From Acidobacteriota bacterium (GTDB lineage Bacteria > Acidobacteriota > Vicinamibacteria > Vicinamibacterales > 2-12-FULL-66-21), in the NCBI GenBank assembly GCA_016184105.1, contig JACPDI010000021.1:1-64000 (forward strand): a DNA stretch of 64,000 nt, given 5' to 3'. Shown in pieces: positions 27,084-39,979 of this stretch; the first letter of the stretch is position 1; the number at the start of each line of letters is the position of its first letter. The notes under the pieces were generated by a model that did not search any database, was not told the origin of the DNA, and was given only the letters and a program-made list of their open reading frames with translations. The position numbers and the translations under genes were made by a program.

Positions 27084-27099
<16 letters not shown>
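27014..27099. repeat. 86-bp near-perfect palindrome spanning two convergent stop codons
   Basis: Arms 27014-27049 and 27064-27099 are 36-base reverse complements with one mismatch; the inner 25 bases are perfect. The loop is 14 bases. The core reads GGGGGACAGTCACAC. The TAA of glycosyltransferase D (27027-27029) and the TAA of the response regulator (27084-27086) sit at mirror positions. As RNA this would be an extremely stable hairpin and bidirectional terminator. The GGGGAC start recalls GGGGTC in the RAYT ends and in the palindrome at 51488. Confidence 0.88.
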
Positions 27100-28532
<1,433 letters not shown>

Positions 28533-28572
28533 GATTCCCGTGAGTGCCGGCGCCGCCTTCGCAGGCGGCGCG

Positions 28573-31491
28573 CTAGCTCTTGGCGGCCTGCTCCGCGCGG
28601 GTTGCCGCCAGTGGCAGCGACAGGGCGAACCTGGTGCCCTGCCCCTCGGCGCTTTCACACGTCATTGTACCGCCGTGTTCCTGAACGATACCGTACGTGA
28701 TCGAAAGCCCCAATCCGGTGCCCTTGCCGATGGCTTTGGTGGTGAAGAACGGGTCGTAAATGCGAGACAGGTGCTCCACCGGAATCCCCAGCCCGGTGTC
28801 GGAGACCTCGATGAGCGCCGTGCCATGCTCGCGGCGCGAGATGACCGACAACCACCCGCCGCGCGGCATGGCGTCCCTCGCGTTCAGGAACAGGTTCAGG
28901 AAGACCTGCTGGAGCTTGTATTCGATCCCGTCCACGATCGGGGTCGCCGTGCAGAGTTCCTTCCTGACCTGGATCTTCGCGTTGCGCAACTGGTGGTCGA
29001 GCAGCGCCAGCACGTCGTTGATGACCGCGTTGACGTCCACCGGCCCGGTCTCCACCTGCGCCGGGCGCGCGAGGTTGAGCAGGCCATTGACGATCTTGGC
29101 GGCGCGGAAGGTCTGGCGCTCGATCTTCTCCAGCAGCTTCGTGCGGGGGTCGTCCGGGTCCGCACGGTCGAGCAGCATCTGCGTGTAGCTCGAGATCCCG
29201 GTGAGCGGTGTATTCACTTCGTGCGCCACGCCGGCCGCGAGCAGCCCGATCGACGCCATCTTCTCGGATATCTGCAGCTGCTCTTCGAGCTGCACGCGCG
29301 AGGTGATGTCCTCGATGATGACGATCGTGCCCGCCGTGTCTCCGGCGGGCGTCCTGAGCGGCGCCGCGGCCACGTTCACCAGGAGACGGCGCGGCCCATC
29401 GGCGTGCGCGCTCGCCAGCGGCACGCGGTACAACAGGGCCCCCGCCGGCGACTCGCGCCGCGCGGCGCGCAGCGACTCGACGAACGACGGCTCGAAGATC
29501 GCATCGAGCGGCCGGCCCACGGCGTCCGCGCGCGCGAGGCCGAACAACTGCTCGAGCGGCGTGTTCCAGCGAAGGACGCGGTCCTCCAGGTCGACGACGG
29601 CGAGGCCGTCGCTCAGCGACTCCAGGATGCTGTCGCTGAACTGGCGCATCCGATCGACCTCGTCCGCCTTGACACGCAGCTGGCGGTACAGCCGCGCGTT
29701 CTCCAGGGCGGTGGCGGCCTGCGCGGCGACGGCAGCGAGCAGCGCCATGTCCTCGCTGCTCAGCGGCTCGCCGCTGGCGCGCCGGCCGAGCGCCATGACG
29801 GCAATCGTGCCTTCCTTCGAGACGCAGGGCACGAAGTAGTGCACGCCGCTGTCCTTCCACGCGGCCACTTCGTCCGGCGAGTACCGCCGCGCCGTGAACG
29901 CGTCCTCGAGGGACACCGCCTGGCCGGCGAGCAGCCGCGACGCGATCTCGGACTGCCGTGCCAGATGCGGCCGCTCGTCGGGGTCGAAACCGGCCGCGGC
30001 GATCACGCCGAACGCATGCGGCGTCCGCTCGCTTCCGTCGGGAGGCGCCAGCATCAGCGCCATCCGGTCGACGACGAGGGTTTCGACGACGCGCTGCACG
30101 AGGCGCTCGCTGAGCCGCTGGAGGTCGAGATCGCTGTTCAGCTCTCGCGCGAATCCGACGAGCGCGCGGCGGTAATCGTACCGATCCCGGTAGTACACGC
30201 GGTCGAGCGCCATCTGGATGGCGTTCTTCACCGGATTGGCCAGGAGCACGACGACGAGCGTCGCCAGCAGGGCGATGACCGTGTTGTGCTCGTCGCGGCC
30301 GTCGAGGAAGACTTCTCCCGCGAAGCGCAGCAGCATGGCGTAAATCGCCGCAATCGCCGCCACGGCGGCCGCATACACGAGGCTGCGCTTGATAATCACC
30401 TCGACGTCCATCAACCGGTAGCGGACAATCGCCGAGGCGAAGGCGAGCGGCACCACGCCGACGAGCAGCGCCGTCAGCTCCACGGCCGCAGGGGGGCGCA
30501 TGCCAAGGACGAACGGCACGACGTACCCGAACACGAACGGCACCGTGCCGAGCGACGTGCCCCACACGATCCAGCGCAGCTGCCGTCGTGCGGTGACCGA
30601 CCGCACGCGCGCCAGCGCGCGCACCATCACGGCAAGTCCCGCGCTCAGACAGACGGCGAGATACACCAGCTCGAGCCTGTCGAGCCACTCGATCGTGGTC
30701 GACAGCGACGCCCCGTTCTCGCGTGCCAGCGCTGTCACGCGAAGGCCGCCGAGGGCGAACGCCGGCAGGTACAGGAGCGGCAGGAGGGTCCGGCCGGTAT
30801 CGGTGCGCACCCACGCAGTCGGGCGCTCGGGGAACACGAGCGCGAAGTGAACGAAGAGCGGCGGGAGGAGCAGCATCGACACCGCGTCGCCCCAATAGAA
30901 GATCCGGTCGAGCGTGTCGAGACGGCCGCTGAACGAAAACGCGAGCACGCCGTAGAACGCCACCGTCAGCCAGAAGAAGTGCAGCGTCGCCTGGTCGGAC
31001 GGGCGGCGGAGCCGCACCGACGTGCCCACAAACAGCGTGAACATCGCCACGCCGGCGAGCAGGTAATACAGCAGCGGGTCCCCTTCAGGGACCGGGGCCA
31101 GCACCACGTCGGCCACGCGCTCGGTGCCGGCGTGGAAGATGGTGTAGGTCAGGCCGTCCCCTTCGCGCCCGCGGTGCATCGCCTGCACCACGTCGTTGAC
31201 CGATTCGATCGGCCGGCCGTCGATCGCCAGCAGCGTATCGCCGGGCTCGATGCCGGAAGCGGTCGCGGGCGAATCGGGCGCCACGGCGCGCGCGACGACA
31301 TCGCTGCCCGACAGCGCCCAGAGCACGCCGTCCTCGACCTCGTGCCACGTCGTGCGGACGGCGATGTTCGCCGCGCCAAGCGACGCGAGGACCGCAGCAA
31401 TGCCGACCGGCAGCACCACGCGCCAGAGAAGCAATCCGCGACGGCTCTGAGAAGTGTCCACGTGAACCGTGGAGAACGAAGCAAGAGGCAT
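28573..31491 (-). CDS. PDZ-GAF-PAS sensor histidine kinase
   Basis: About 972 residues. Order: a first membrane helix (about 20-40); a PDZ domain (about 65-140, with ASGIEPGDTLLAIDGRPI) placed outside the cytoplasm; roughly seven more membrane helices to about 430; a GAF-like domain (about 480-620); a PAS domain (ILESLSDGLAVVDLEDRVLRWN, about 650-760); HisKA with phospho-His in AAGVAHEVNTPLTG (near 785); and HATPase with N box NLFLNARDAM, DTGLGIP and GTGLGLSITYGI. ATG at 31491 is preferred; a GTG eight codons upstream is possible. It pairs with the NtrC-type regulator just downstream. PDZ in the sensor region suggests detection of a peptide or misfolded-protein signal. Confidence 0.9.
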   Translation of the reverse strand: MPLASFSTVHVDTSQSRRGLLLWRVVLPVGIAAVLASLGAANIAVRTTWHEVEDGVLWALSGSDVVARAVAPDSPATASGIEPGDTLLAIDGRPIESVNDVVQAMHRGREGDGLTYTIFHAGTERVADVVLAPVPEGDPLLYYLLAGVAMFTLFVGTSVRLRRPSDQATLHFFWLTVAFYGVLAFSFSGRLDTLDRIFYWGDAVSMLLLPPLFVHFALVFPERPTAWVRTDTGRTLLPLLYLPAFALGGLRVTALARENGASLSTTIEWLDRLELVYLAVCLSAGLAVMVRALARVRSVTARRQLRWIVWGTSLGTVPFVFGYVVPFVLGMRPPAAVELTALLVGVVPLAFASAIVRYRLMDVEVIIKRSLVYAAAVAAIAAIYAMLLRFAGEVFLDGRDEHNTVIALLATLVVVLLANPVKNAIQMALDRVYYRDRYDYRRALVGFARELNSDLDLQRLSERLVQRVVETLVVDRMALMLAPPDGSERTPHAFGVIAAAGFDPDERPHLARQSEIASRLLAGQAVSLEDAFTARRYSPDEVAAWKDSGVHYFVPCVSKEGTIAVMALGRRASGEPLSSEDMALLAAVAAQAATALENARLYRQLRVKADEVDRMRQFSDSILESLSDGLAVVDLEDRVLRWNTPLEQLFGLARADAVGRPLDAIFEPSFVESLRAARRESPAGALLYRVPLASAHADGPRRLLVNVAAAPLRTPAGDTAGTIVIIEDITSRVQLEEQLQISEKMASIGLLAAGVAHEVNTPLTGISSYTQMLLDRADPDDPRTKLLEKIERQTFRAAKIVNGLLNLARPAQVETGPVDVNAVINDVLALLDHQLRNAKIQVRKELCTATPIVDGIEYKLQQVFLNLFLNARDAMPRGGWLSVISRREHGTALIEVSDTGLGIPVEHLSRIYDPFFTTKAIGKGTGLGLSITYGIVQEHGGTMTCESAEGQGTRFALSLPLAATRAEQAAKS

Positions 31492-31607
31492 ACCCCGGCC
31501 GGCGGGACTGGTCACGAGCTAAACGGCTGAAAAATAGACAATTATCCTGCGAAAAGCGCTCACAAAATTGTGCGCCATTCAACGGGACGGAACGGCGGAT
31601 TCAAATT

Positions 31608-33464
31608 TTAGAACTTCACCTGCACGCCGCCTATGACACGCTTGGGCGGCCGGATGACGAGCAGCTCGTCATAGGTGGACGAGGCGCCATCGAGCGGGTC
31701 GCGGAACAGGTCGCGGATGCCGACCAACACCTGCCACTCGCTGCCGCGGAACGGCATGAACGGGAGTGCCTGCCGCACCTGCAGATCGAATCTCGCGCCG
31801 AGCGCGCTCAATTCGTCTTCGGCGTAACCGGTGCTGACGCGGTAGAAGAAAAAGACGCGCGTGGCGGTTTCCGAGATGTCCGCCTCGACCGACGTCGCGA
31901 TGTCGTGCACGTCTTCGCGCTCGGGACGCAACGCGACGGGCGCGATGCGCTCGAGCACGATTGTATCCGGCGACGTCCAACGCGCGCGCGTGAGCGAGTA
32001 GTCAACGGCGCCGCGGAAGCGCTTCGACGCGGGCGTGCTCAACTTCACGCCCCACCCGTCCGAATCGACCGCGCCGACGCTGCCGACCAGATAGTGTCCA
32101 ACGTCCGTGCGCTCGCCGGGCCTGCTCGACGCGCCGAAGATGGTGACCAGCTGGTCGTCAACGGACTCGAAGAAGCGCCGCACCGCGACCACGCCGCTCT
32201 GGAACTCACGCTCGAGCGTCAGTTCGATCGCATGGATGCGCTCGGCGCGGAAGTCCTCGCCGGGCAGCGGCGAGAACGTGCGCTCGGGCGGGAGCCACGG
32301 TCCGCCTGTCTGCGACGGGAGCAATTCCTCCGCTCCCGGCGCGCGGAACCGCTGCGAGACGGCGGCGCGCACGTGCGTGTTGCGCGCGACGTTCACCGCG
32401 AGCGCCACGCGCGGGCTCCACAGGTCGTCGCGGCTCACGTAGTCGTACCGCGCGAGCCGTGCGCCGTAGGCCAGATGCACGTACGGCGAGATCGCCCAGT
32501 TGTCGTACGCGTAGGCCGCGCCGACGCGGCGGCTGCCGTCCGACCGCACGGCCAGCGCCGCGGGATTGCCTCCCTGGTATTCCTGCGCGCCGTACGACAC
32601 GCCCATGTCGAAGGCGTGCGCACGCGGGCCGCGCGCGGCGAACGAGCCGGCCACGATCCAGGACGACACATCCCCCTGGCTGACCGCGGCCTGCACCGTC
32701 CATCCGGCGCTGTCCGCATCGCCGCCGCCGAGCTGCACGTACGTGACGCCGCGCGGCAGGCCGCCGGCGAGAAGGCCGGATGAGCGATCGAATGCGCTGG
32801 TCGTCAGCAGGTTGATTTCGCCGGAGAACGGCAACGCCGCGAAGAGCGACGCGAAGGCGGGGGCGCCCCGGCTGAAATCGCCGGCCCCATCTTCGCCGAG
32901 CGTCACGACATCGGAAGCATCCTTCAACACGCTGCGCCGGGCGTGGCGCAGCCGCCAGGCGGCTTCCGTGTGCGGGTGCGGGGAATCCACGACGGCCGGC
33001 TCGCCGGCCGGGTCGACCGGCGTACCGGGCGCCTCGCCGGCGAGTCCTGCCGCGAGGATGTGCGGCTCGGTCCCCGCCGTCGCGATCGATTCTGCGCGCC
33101 TCAACTCGAGCGTCCTCACAATCCGCGCGATCGGGCGCACGTGGACGTATTCTTTCTCGGGCAGCGAGAATCCCGCGCGATGCGCGCGGAGGAGATAGCG
33201 GCCGGCCGGCAGGCTGTTGAAGCCGAACCGGCCCTTGCGATCGGTGACCGCGAAGACCATCGTCTCGCCGATGGCCGAGACGGTGGCCCCCGCGATGGCG
33301 GCTCCGTGGTCGTCGTTGACGATTCCGTGGAGGCTTCCCTGGCCGGCGCGCGCGACCTGGACGACCGCCTCCTGCACGGGCGCGGACGCGGGCTGCGCGT
33401 GTGCAGCCGGCGCCGCGCAGCCAACGAGCACGGCGGTCGTGAGCAGCCCGTTCAGGCGTGTCAT
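31608..33464 (-). CDS. TonB-receptor-like outer-membrane protein with carboxypeptidase-regulatory domain
   Basis: 618 residues. A signal peptide (1-23, ending AHA) is followed by a carboxypeptidase-like regulatory (CarboxypepD_reg) domain at about 40-120 (GIVNDDHGAAIAGATVSAIGE ... TDRKGRFGFNSLPAGRYLL). No TonB box or clear plug domain is evident. The remainder has alternating aromatic strands and ends in VKF, the terminal-Phe signal of outer-membrane barrels. Acidobacteria carry many such proteins with unknown cargo. It is shorter than a full TonB receptor (700 or more), so it may be a plug-less barrel. Confidence 0.7.
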   Translation of the reverse strand: MTRLNGLLTTAVLVGCAAPAAHAQPASAPVQEAVVQVARAGQGSLHGIVNDDHGAAIAGATVSAIGETMVFAVTDRKGRFGFNSLPAGRYLLRAHRAGFSLPEKEYVHVRPIARIVRTLELRRAESIATAGTEPHILAAGLAGEAPGTPVDPAGEPAVVDSPHPHTEAAWRLRHARRSVLKDASDVVTLGEDGAGDFSRGAPAFASLFAALPFSGEINLLTTSAFDRSSGLLAGGLPRGVTYVQLGGGDADSAGWTVQAAVSQGDVSSWIVAGSFAARGPRAHAFDMGVSYGAQEYQGGNPAALAVRSDGSRRVGAAYAYDNWAISPYVHLAYGARLARYDYVSRDDLWSPRVALAVNVARNTHVRAAVSQRFRAPGAEELLPSQTGGPWLPPERTFSPLPGEDFRAERIHAIELTLEREFQSGVVAVRRFFESVDDQLVTIFGASSRPGERTDVGHYLVGSVGAVDSDGWGVKLSTPASKRFRGAVDYSLTRARWTSPDTIVLERIAPVALRPEREDVHDIATSVEADISETATRVFFFYRVSTGYAEDELSALGARFDLQVRQALPFMPFRGSEWQVLVGIRDLFRDPLDGASSTYDELLVIRPPKRVIGGVQVKF

Positions 33465-33525
33465 ACGTCCTCCCCCGACTCTGTGAATGCGCGGAGGACC
33501 AAGATCGGCCGCGCTCGCCGGCCCC

Positions 33526-34587
33526 TCAGGGCGCGACGATGAACGTCACGTCGCGCGTGATCGTCTTGCTGCCGAGCTTGTCGTTGATCTTGATCTCCAG
33601 CCGGTATTCACCCTCAGGGAAACTTGCAAGCGGGATCGTCTGCCCGCCCACCACCTGGTGCCCGGCCCGCACGTCGAACTGCGGCGGCAGCGTCGTCGCG
33701 TTGAACAACTGCGGCTGGGTGCGGTTGAAGAATTTCTCCGTCTCGCCGGTCTTCTGGTTGAAGCGATACTCGACCTCGAGGTCCGGCTTGCCCGTCTCGT
33801 TCACCTGCGCGTTGTAGATCAGGAAAATAAGCGAGAGCTCTTCCTTCTTCGTGAAGCTCTTGTCGGCGGCCGGCAGAATCTCCATGCCGCCGAGCACGTA
33901 CGGACGCGCCATCTGCTCTTCAGGGGACAGCGGCGCGGAGAGCTGGTCGATCTTCTCGGCGAGGATGACCGGGCTCGTGGTCAGCTCGGTGCCCCAGTAC
34001 TGCGGAACGGTGATCGGCTGCTTGAGAACGGCCGTGCGGCCGATGGCGGCCTTGTCCTTCGACGGCTTGCCCACCTGCTCGGCGACGGCGACATAGACGT
34101 CATAGTCGCCGGCCGGCACGGCGAACGCGCGGCTCACCGAGTAAGGCTGCCCGGCCCCGGCGGCCTTGAGCTCCACCGGCTGCAGGTCCTCGAACGGATA
34201 GATTGGCGGCGCCGCCGCCTTGTCCTGGTCCTTCGCCTTTTCGCCGGGCTGCGCCGGCGCGGCGGCGCCACGCGTCGCCACACGGATGTAGGCGACCGCG
34301 GGGCCCTCGTTCAGCTTCGACGGGTCAATCGAAACGGTGAAGGGCACGTACGTCCGGTTCTCCTGCGCCTTCAACGAGAGGTCGTTGGACCACGTGATGC
34401 CGGAGTCCGCGGATGGCTGCGCCATGGCGGCGTCCACGCTGCGCGACATCGCAAGGTACTGCGCCCGCTTGGCCTCATCCTGCTTCTTCTGGTTCTTGTC
34501 GTTCTTGCCCTGAGCGAATGCGAACACGGGCAGCGCGATCCCCACCGTCAGGACCGCTGCCGACCGCCGGATACGAGATGAAAACAT
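33526..34587 (-). CDS. Exported protein of unknown function
   Basis: 353 residues with a clear signal peptide (1-25, ending FAFAQ). A Lys/Gln-rich linker follows (about 27-45). The body is predicted mostly beta: a strand-rich domain with YVPFTVSIDPSKL, a middle AVPAGDYDVYVAVAEQ, and a C-terminal Ig-like part (PDLEVEYRFNQKTGETEKFFN ... SFPEGEYRLEIKINDKLGSKTITRDVTFIV). The C-terminal pattern resembles the end of some acidobacterial VWFA/GWxTD-associated proteins, but no catalytic motif is seen. It precedes the barrel gene by 61 bases on the same strand. Confidence 0.7.
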   Translation of the reverse strand: MFSSRIRRSAAVLTVGIALPVFAFAQGKNDKNQKKQDEAKRAQYLAMSRSVDAAMAQPSADSGITWSNDLSLKAQENRTYVPFTVSIDPSKLNEGPAVAYIRVATRGAAAPAQPGEKAKDQDKAAAPPIYPFEDLQPVELKAAGAGQPYSVSRAFAVPAGDYDVYVAVAEQVGKPSKDKAAIGRTAVLKQPITVPQYWGTELTTSPVILAEKIDQLSAPLSPEEQMARPYVLGGMEILPAADKSFTKKEELSLIFLIYNAQVNETGKPDLEVEYRFNQKTGETEKFFNRTQPQLFNATTLPPQFDVRAGHQVVGGQTIPLASFPEGEYRLEIKINDKLGSKTITRDVTFIVAP

Positions 34588-34665
34588 CGATGACTCCGTG
34601 AACGTTTCGTGAGATTAATCGAGAATCATACCATGATATTATCCGCGGTTCGGACCCGCCCTGCC

Positions 34666-35301
34666 ATGCCATTCATTGATATTTCCGTCCCAATTTCCTC
34701 GCGCGTACCCACATGGCCGGGAAACCCGCCGGTGGTGATCGAGCCGGTCAGACGCATCGCCGCGGGGGGCTCATCCAACCTGTCCCGACTGTCACTGGGC
34801 ACGCATACCGCGACGCACGTGGACGCACCTCGACACTTCCTCCCTGACGGTGCCGGAGCGGACGAGTTGCGGCTGTGTGACCTGGTCGGGCCTTGCGAGG
34901 TCCTCGACATGGGCGAGGCAGCGCCGGGCCAGGGGGTGACGGCCGCGCTCCTGGCGCGCGTTGCGGGCGTGACCCCGCTTCCACGAGTGCTGCTGAAAAC
35001 CCGCAACGCTATCCTGTGGGACGGGCGCCCGTTCTCGCAGGAGTTCGTGCACCTCACGCCAGACGCCGCCGAGTGGCTGGTGACACGTGGTGTGCGCGTC
35101 GTCGGGATCGACTATCTTTCCGTGGAACGGTTCAAATTGCCGGGCGCGCCGGTGCACCACGCGCTGCTCGGCGCGGGCGTCATCATCATCGAGGGGCTCA
35201 ATCTTGCCCACGTGGCGCCGGGACGGTACGAGCTCATTTGTCTGCCGCTTCTGGTCGAGGGCGCTGACGGCGCGCCGGCGCGCGTGATACTGAGAAAGTG
35301 A
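34666..35301 (+). CDS. Cyclase-family metal-dependent hydrolase (kynurenine formamidase-like)
   Basis: 211 residues of the cyclase/KynB family. The zinc motif H-x-x-x-H-x-D-x-x-x-H is seen as HTATHVDAPRH near residues 46-56, preceded by MPFIDISVPISSRVPTWPG. The conserved late segment IDYLSVERF and EGLNL also fit. Relatives hydrolyse N-formylkynurenine or cyclic amides; the substrate is not determined and no tryptophan-catabolic genes are close. I chose the ATG at 34666 where homology begins; a frame open to 34609 adds an unrelated leader. Confidence 0.85.
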   Translation: MPFIDISVPISSRVPTWPGNPPVVIEPVRRIAAGGSSNLSRLSLGTHTATHVDAPRHFLPDGAGADELRLCDLVGPCEVLDMGEAAPGQGVTAALLARVAGVTPLPRVLLKTRNAILWDGRPFSQEFVHLTPDAAEWLVTRGVRVVGIDYLSVERFKLPGAPVHHALLGAGVIIIEGLNLAHVAPGRYELICLPLLVEGADGAPARVILRK

Positions 35302-35340
35302 GGGAGCGTTCGGGCATACGCTGGGCGCTCCTGCCGAATC

Positions 35341-37927
<2,587 letters not shown>

Positions 37928-37928
37928 A

Positions 37929-39479
37929 ATGCCACGACGTCTTCCCCTCGTCCTCATCGTCCTTGACGGGTTCGGCCTGCGCGAGTCGCGCGATCACAAC
38001 GCGATCGCGCTGGCACGGACGCCGGTCTATCGCGATCTCCTCGCGCGCTACCCGCACGTCTCGCTCGTGGCCTCGGGCGAGGCGGTCGGGCTTCCCGCCG
38101 GCCAGATGGGGAATTCCGAGGTCGGCCACATGAACATGGGCGCGGGCCGCGTGGTCTACCAGGACCTGACGCGAATAGACAGGAGCATTCACGACGGCGA
38201 TTTCGCCGGCAACCAGGCGCTCATCGACGGCATGGCGCCCGCCACCGACGGGCGGCACGCGCTGCACCTGATCGGCCTCGTCTCCGATGGCGGCGTTCAC
38301 AGCCACCAGAACCACCTGCACGCGCTCATCGAGCTTGCACGGCGGCAGGGAGTGACGCGCGCGTTCGTGCACGTCATCACGGACGGGCGCGACACCTCCC
38401 CCACCGGCGCGGCGCGCTACATTCCGCGGCTCGAGGCGGCGCTGGCGGAGGCTGGCGCGGGGCGCATCGCGACCGTCAGCGGGCGCTACTACGCGATGGA
38501 CCGCGACAAGCGGTGGGATCGCACCCAGCTCGCGTACGACGCCATCACGCTTGGACGGGCCGCCACCAGGGACACATCGGCGATCGGGATCGTCGAACGC
38601 TCCTACGCGGCCAACGTCACGGACGAGTTCGTCCGGCCATCGGTCGTCACCGATGCGCAGGGCCAGCCGGTGGGCGTGCTCGGCGACGGGGACGCGGTCA
38701 TCTTCTTCAACTTCCGCGCGGACCGCGCGCGGCAGCTCACGCGCGCGATCGCGTTCGACGACTTCGACGGCTTCGCGCGCGCCGCGCACCCGAAGGTCTC
38801 GCGCTACACGACGATGACCGAATACGACCAGACGTACCGCCTGCCGGTCGCGTTCCCGCCCCAGAGCTTCACCGGGAACTTCGCCGAGGCGCTCGTGGCC
38901 GCGAACCTCGCGAATCTGCGGCTCGCCGAAACGGAGAAGTACGCGCACGTGACCTACTTCTTCAACTGCGGCGAGGAGCGCCCGTATTCGCGCGAGAATC
39001 GCCTCCTGATCCCCTCCCAGAAGGTGGCGACCTACGATCTCAAGCCGGAGATGAGCGCGCCGGGCATCGCCGACGCGCTCGTCGCCGACATCGACTCCCG
39101 CGCCCACGACGTCGTCATCTGCAACTTCGCCAACGCGGACATGGTCGGCCACACGGGCGATCTCGCCGCCACGATCAAGGCGGTCGAGACGCTCGACACC
39201 TGCCTCGGCAGGATCCTCACGTCATTGCAGAGGGCCGGAGGCGTCGCGATCGTCACGGCCGATCACGGCAACGCCGAGCAGATGTGGGACGACGAGCTGA
39301 AGTCGCCGCACACGGCGCACACGTCGAACCCGGTGCCGTTGATTCTCGTGGACGAGGCCGCTCGCGGCATCACGCTGCGCGAAGGCGGGTGGCTGCGGGA
39401 CGTCGCGCCGACGATGTTAGGGTTGTTGGAGGTGTCCCTGCCGCGTGAGATGACGGGCAGGGACTTGAGAGAGATATGA
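37929..39479 (+). CDS. gpmI: 2,3-bisphosphoglycerate-independent phosphoglycerate mutase
   Basis: Interconverts 3- and 2-phosphoglycerate using two Mn ions. 516 residues, as expected. The first metal site is IVLDGFG (10-16); the catalytic Ser is in MGNSEVGHMNMGAG (near 60-73). GLVSDGGVHSH, ITDGRDTSP, FFNFRADRARQL and the later FANADMVGHTGDL and ADHGNAEQM segments complete the phosphatase-like metal shell. With eno it forms a tight glycolytic pair. Confidence 0.97.
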   Translation: MPRRLPLVLIVLDGFGLRESRDHNAIALARTPVYRDLLARYPHVSLVASGEAVGLPAGQMGNSEVGHMNMGAGRVVYQDLTRIDRSIHDGDFAGNQALIDGMAPATDGRHALHLIGLVSDGGVHSHQNHLHALIELARRQGVTRAFVHVITDGRDTSPTGAARYIPRLEAALAEAGAGRIATVSGRYYAMDRDKRWDRTQLAYDAITLGRAATRDTSAIGIVERSYAANVTDEFVRPSVVTDAQGQPVGVLGDGDAVIFFNFRADRARQLTRAIAFDDFDGFARAAHPKVSRYTTMTEYDQTYRLPVAFPPQSFTGNFAEALVAANLANLRLAETEKYAHVTYFFNCGEERPYSRENRLLIPSQKVATYDLKPEMSAPGIADALVADIDSRAHDVVICNFANADMVGHTGDLAATIKAVETLDTCLGRILTSLQRAGGVAIVTADHGNAEQMWDDELKSPHTAHTSNPVPLILVDEAARGITLREGGWLRDVAPTMLGLLEVSLPREMTGRDLREI

Positions 39480-39481
39480 CG

Positions 39482-39787
39482 CTATTCAACCTCTTCCTGC
39501 GTCGTCTCGTCTGCGGCAATCCGCAACGAACGCAGGAAGCGGCGGTCGTTGGCGCTCATCTCCATCGGCCGCTTCTGCGGCGCGGCCTTGGCGGGGACCC
39601 CGACTTTGGCGAGAGCGTTCGTCGCAGGACGATTCACGAACCCGACGACGGCTTCGAGCGTGACTTTCATCTCGTAGCCGGCGGCGCGTGCTTTTTCCCG
39701 GCACGCTTCAACACGGGGATCGTCACTCGCGGCGGCAGCAATCGCGTCGGCCAGCTCGCGTGCCAACCGGTTCACGACGTCTTCCAT
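39482..39787 (-). CDS. Small conserved-looking protein of unknown function
   Basis: 101 residues. N-terminal helix EDVVNRLARELADAIAAAASDDPRVEACREKARAAGYEMKVTLEAVVGFVNR, then a Pro/Lys-rich middle and an acidic tail (ETTQEEVE). I do not recognise the family. It is supported as a gene by a strong RBS (GGAGG) before ATG 39787 and by an excellent upstream promoter (TTGACA, 17 bases, TACAAT at 39917-39945). Its stop is two bases from the gpmI stop on the opposite strand. The AGYEMKVTLEAVVGFV segment looks like a helix-strand element; a regulatory or RNA-binding role is only a guess. Confidence 0.7.
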   Translation of the reverse strand: MEDVVNRLARELADAIAAAASDDPRVEACREKARAAGYEMKVTLEAVVGFVNRPATNALAKVGVPAKAAPQKRPMEMSANDRRFLRSLRIAADETTQEEVE

Positions 39788-39916
39788 GATCGGGACCTCC
39801 TCACCGCCGCCGGACTGGGAAACCGGAAGCGCCTGCCTCTGTCCAGCTGCACTGGGGGTGTGCCGCCGGTCGGGCCGCAAATTGGGTGAAGGCTTCTCTT
39901 TCGGGGAACTCCTGTC

Positions 39917-39945
39917 ATTGTAAACGCCGATCGCGGCAGTGTCAA
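39917..39945 (-). promoter_or_regulatory. Consensus promoter for the small gene at 39482-39787
   Basis: Minus strand: TTGACA at 39945-39940, 17-base spacer, TACAAT at 39922-39917. This is one of the best sigma-70-type matches in the window outside rrn. The transcript would carry a leader of about 120 bases before ATG 39787, in which I see no obvious structured element. Confidence 0.75.
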
Positions 39946-39967
39946 TGAACGCGCGGGTCCCCCGCGA

Positions 39968-39973
39968 TACAAT
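39968..39973 (+). promoter_or_regulatory. -10 element abutting the mutase start (possible leaderless mRNA)
   Basis: TACAAT lies six bases upstream of ATG 39980, so a transcript starting at the usual distance would begin at or next to the A of the start codon. The -35 region is weak. There is no Shine-Dalgarno in the gap. Confidence 0.45.
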
Positions 39974-39979
39974 TCGCCG

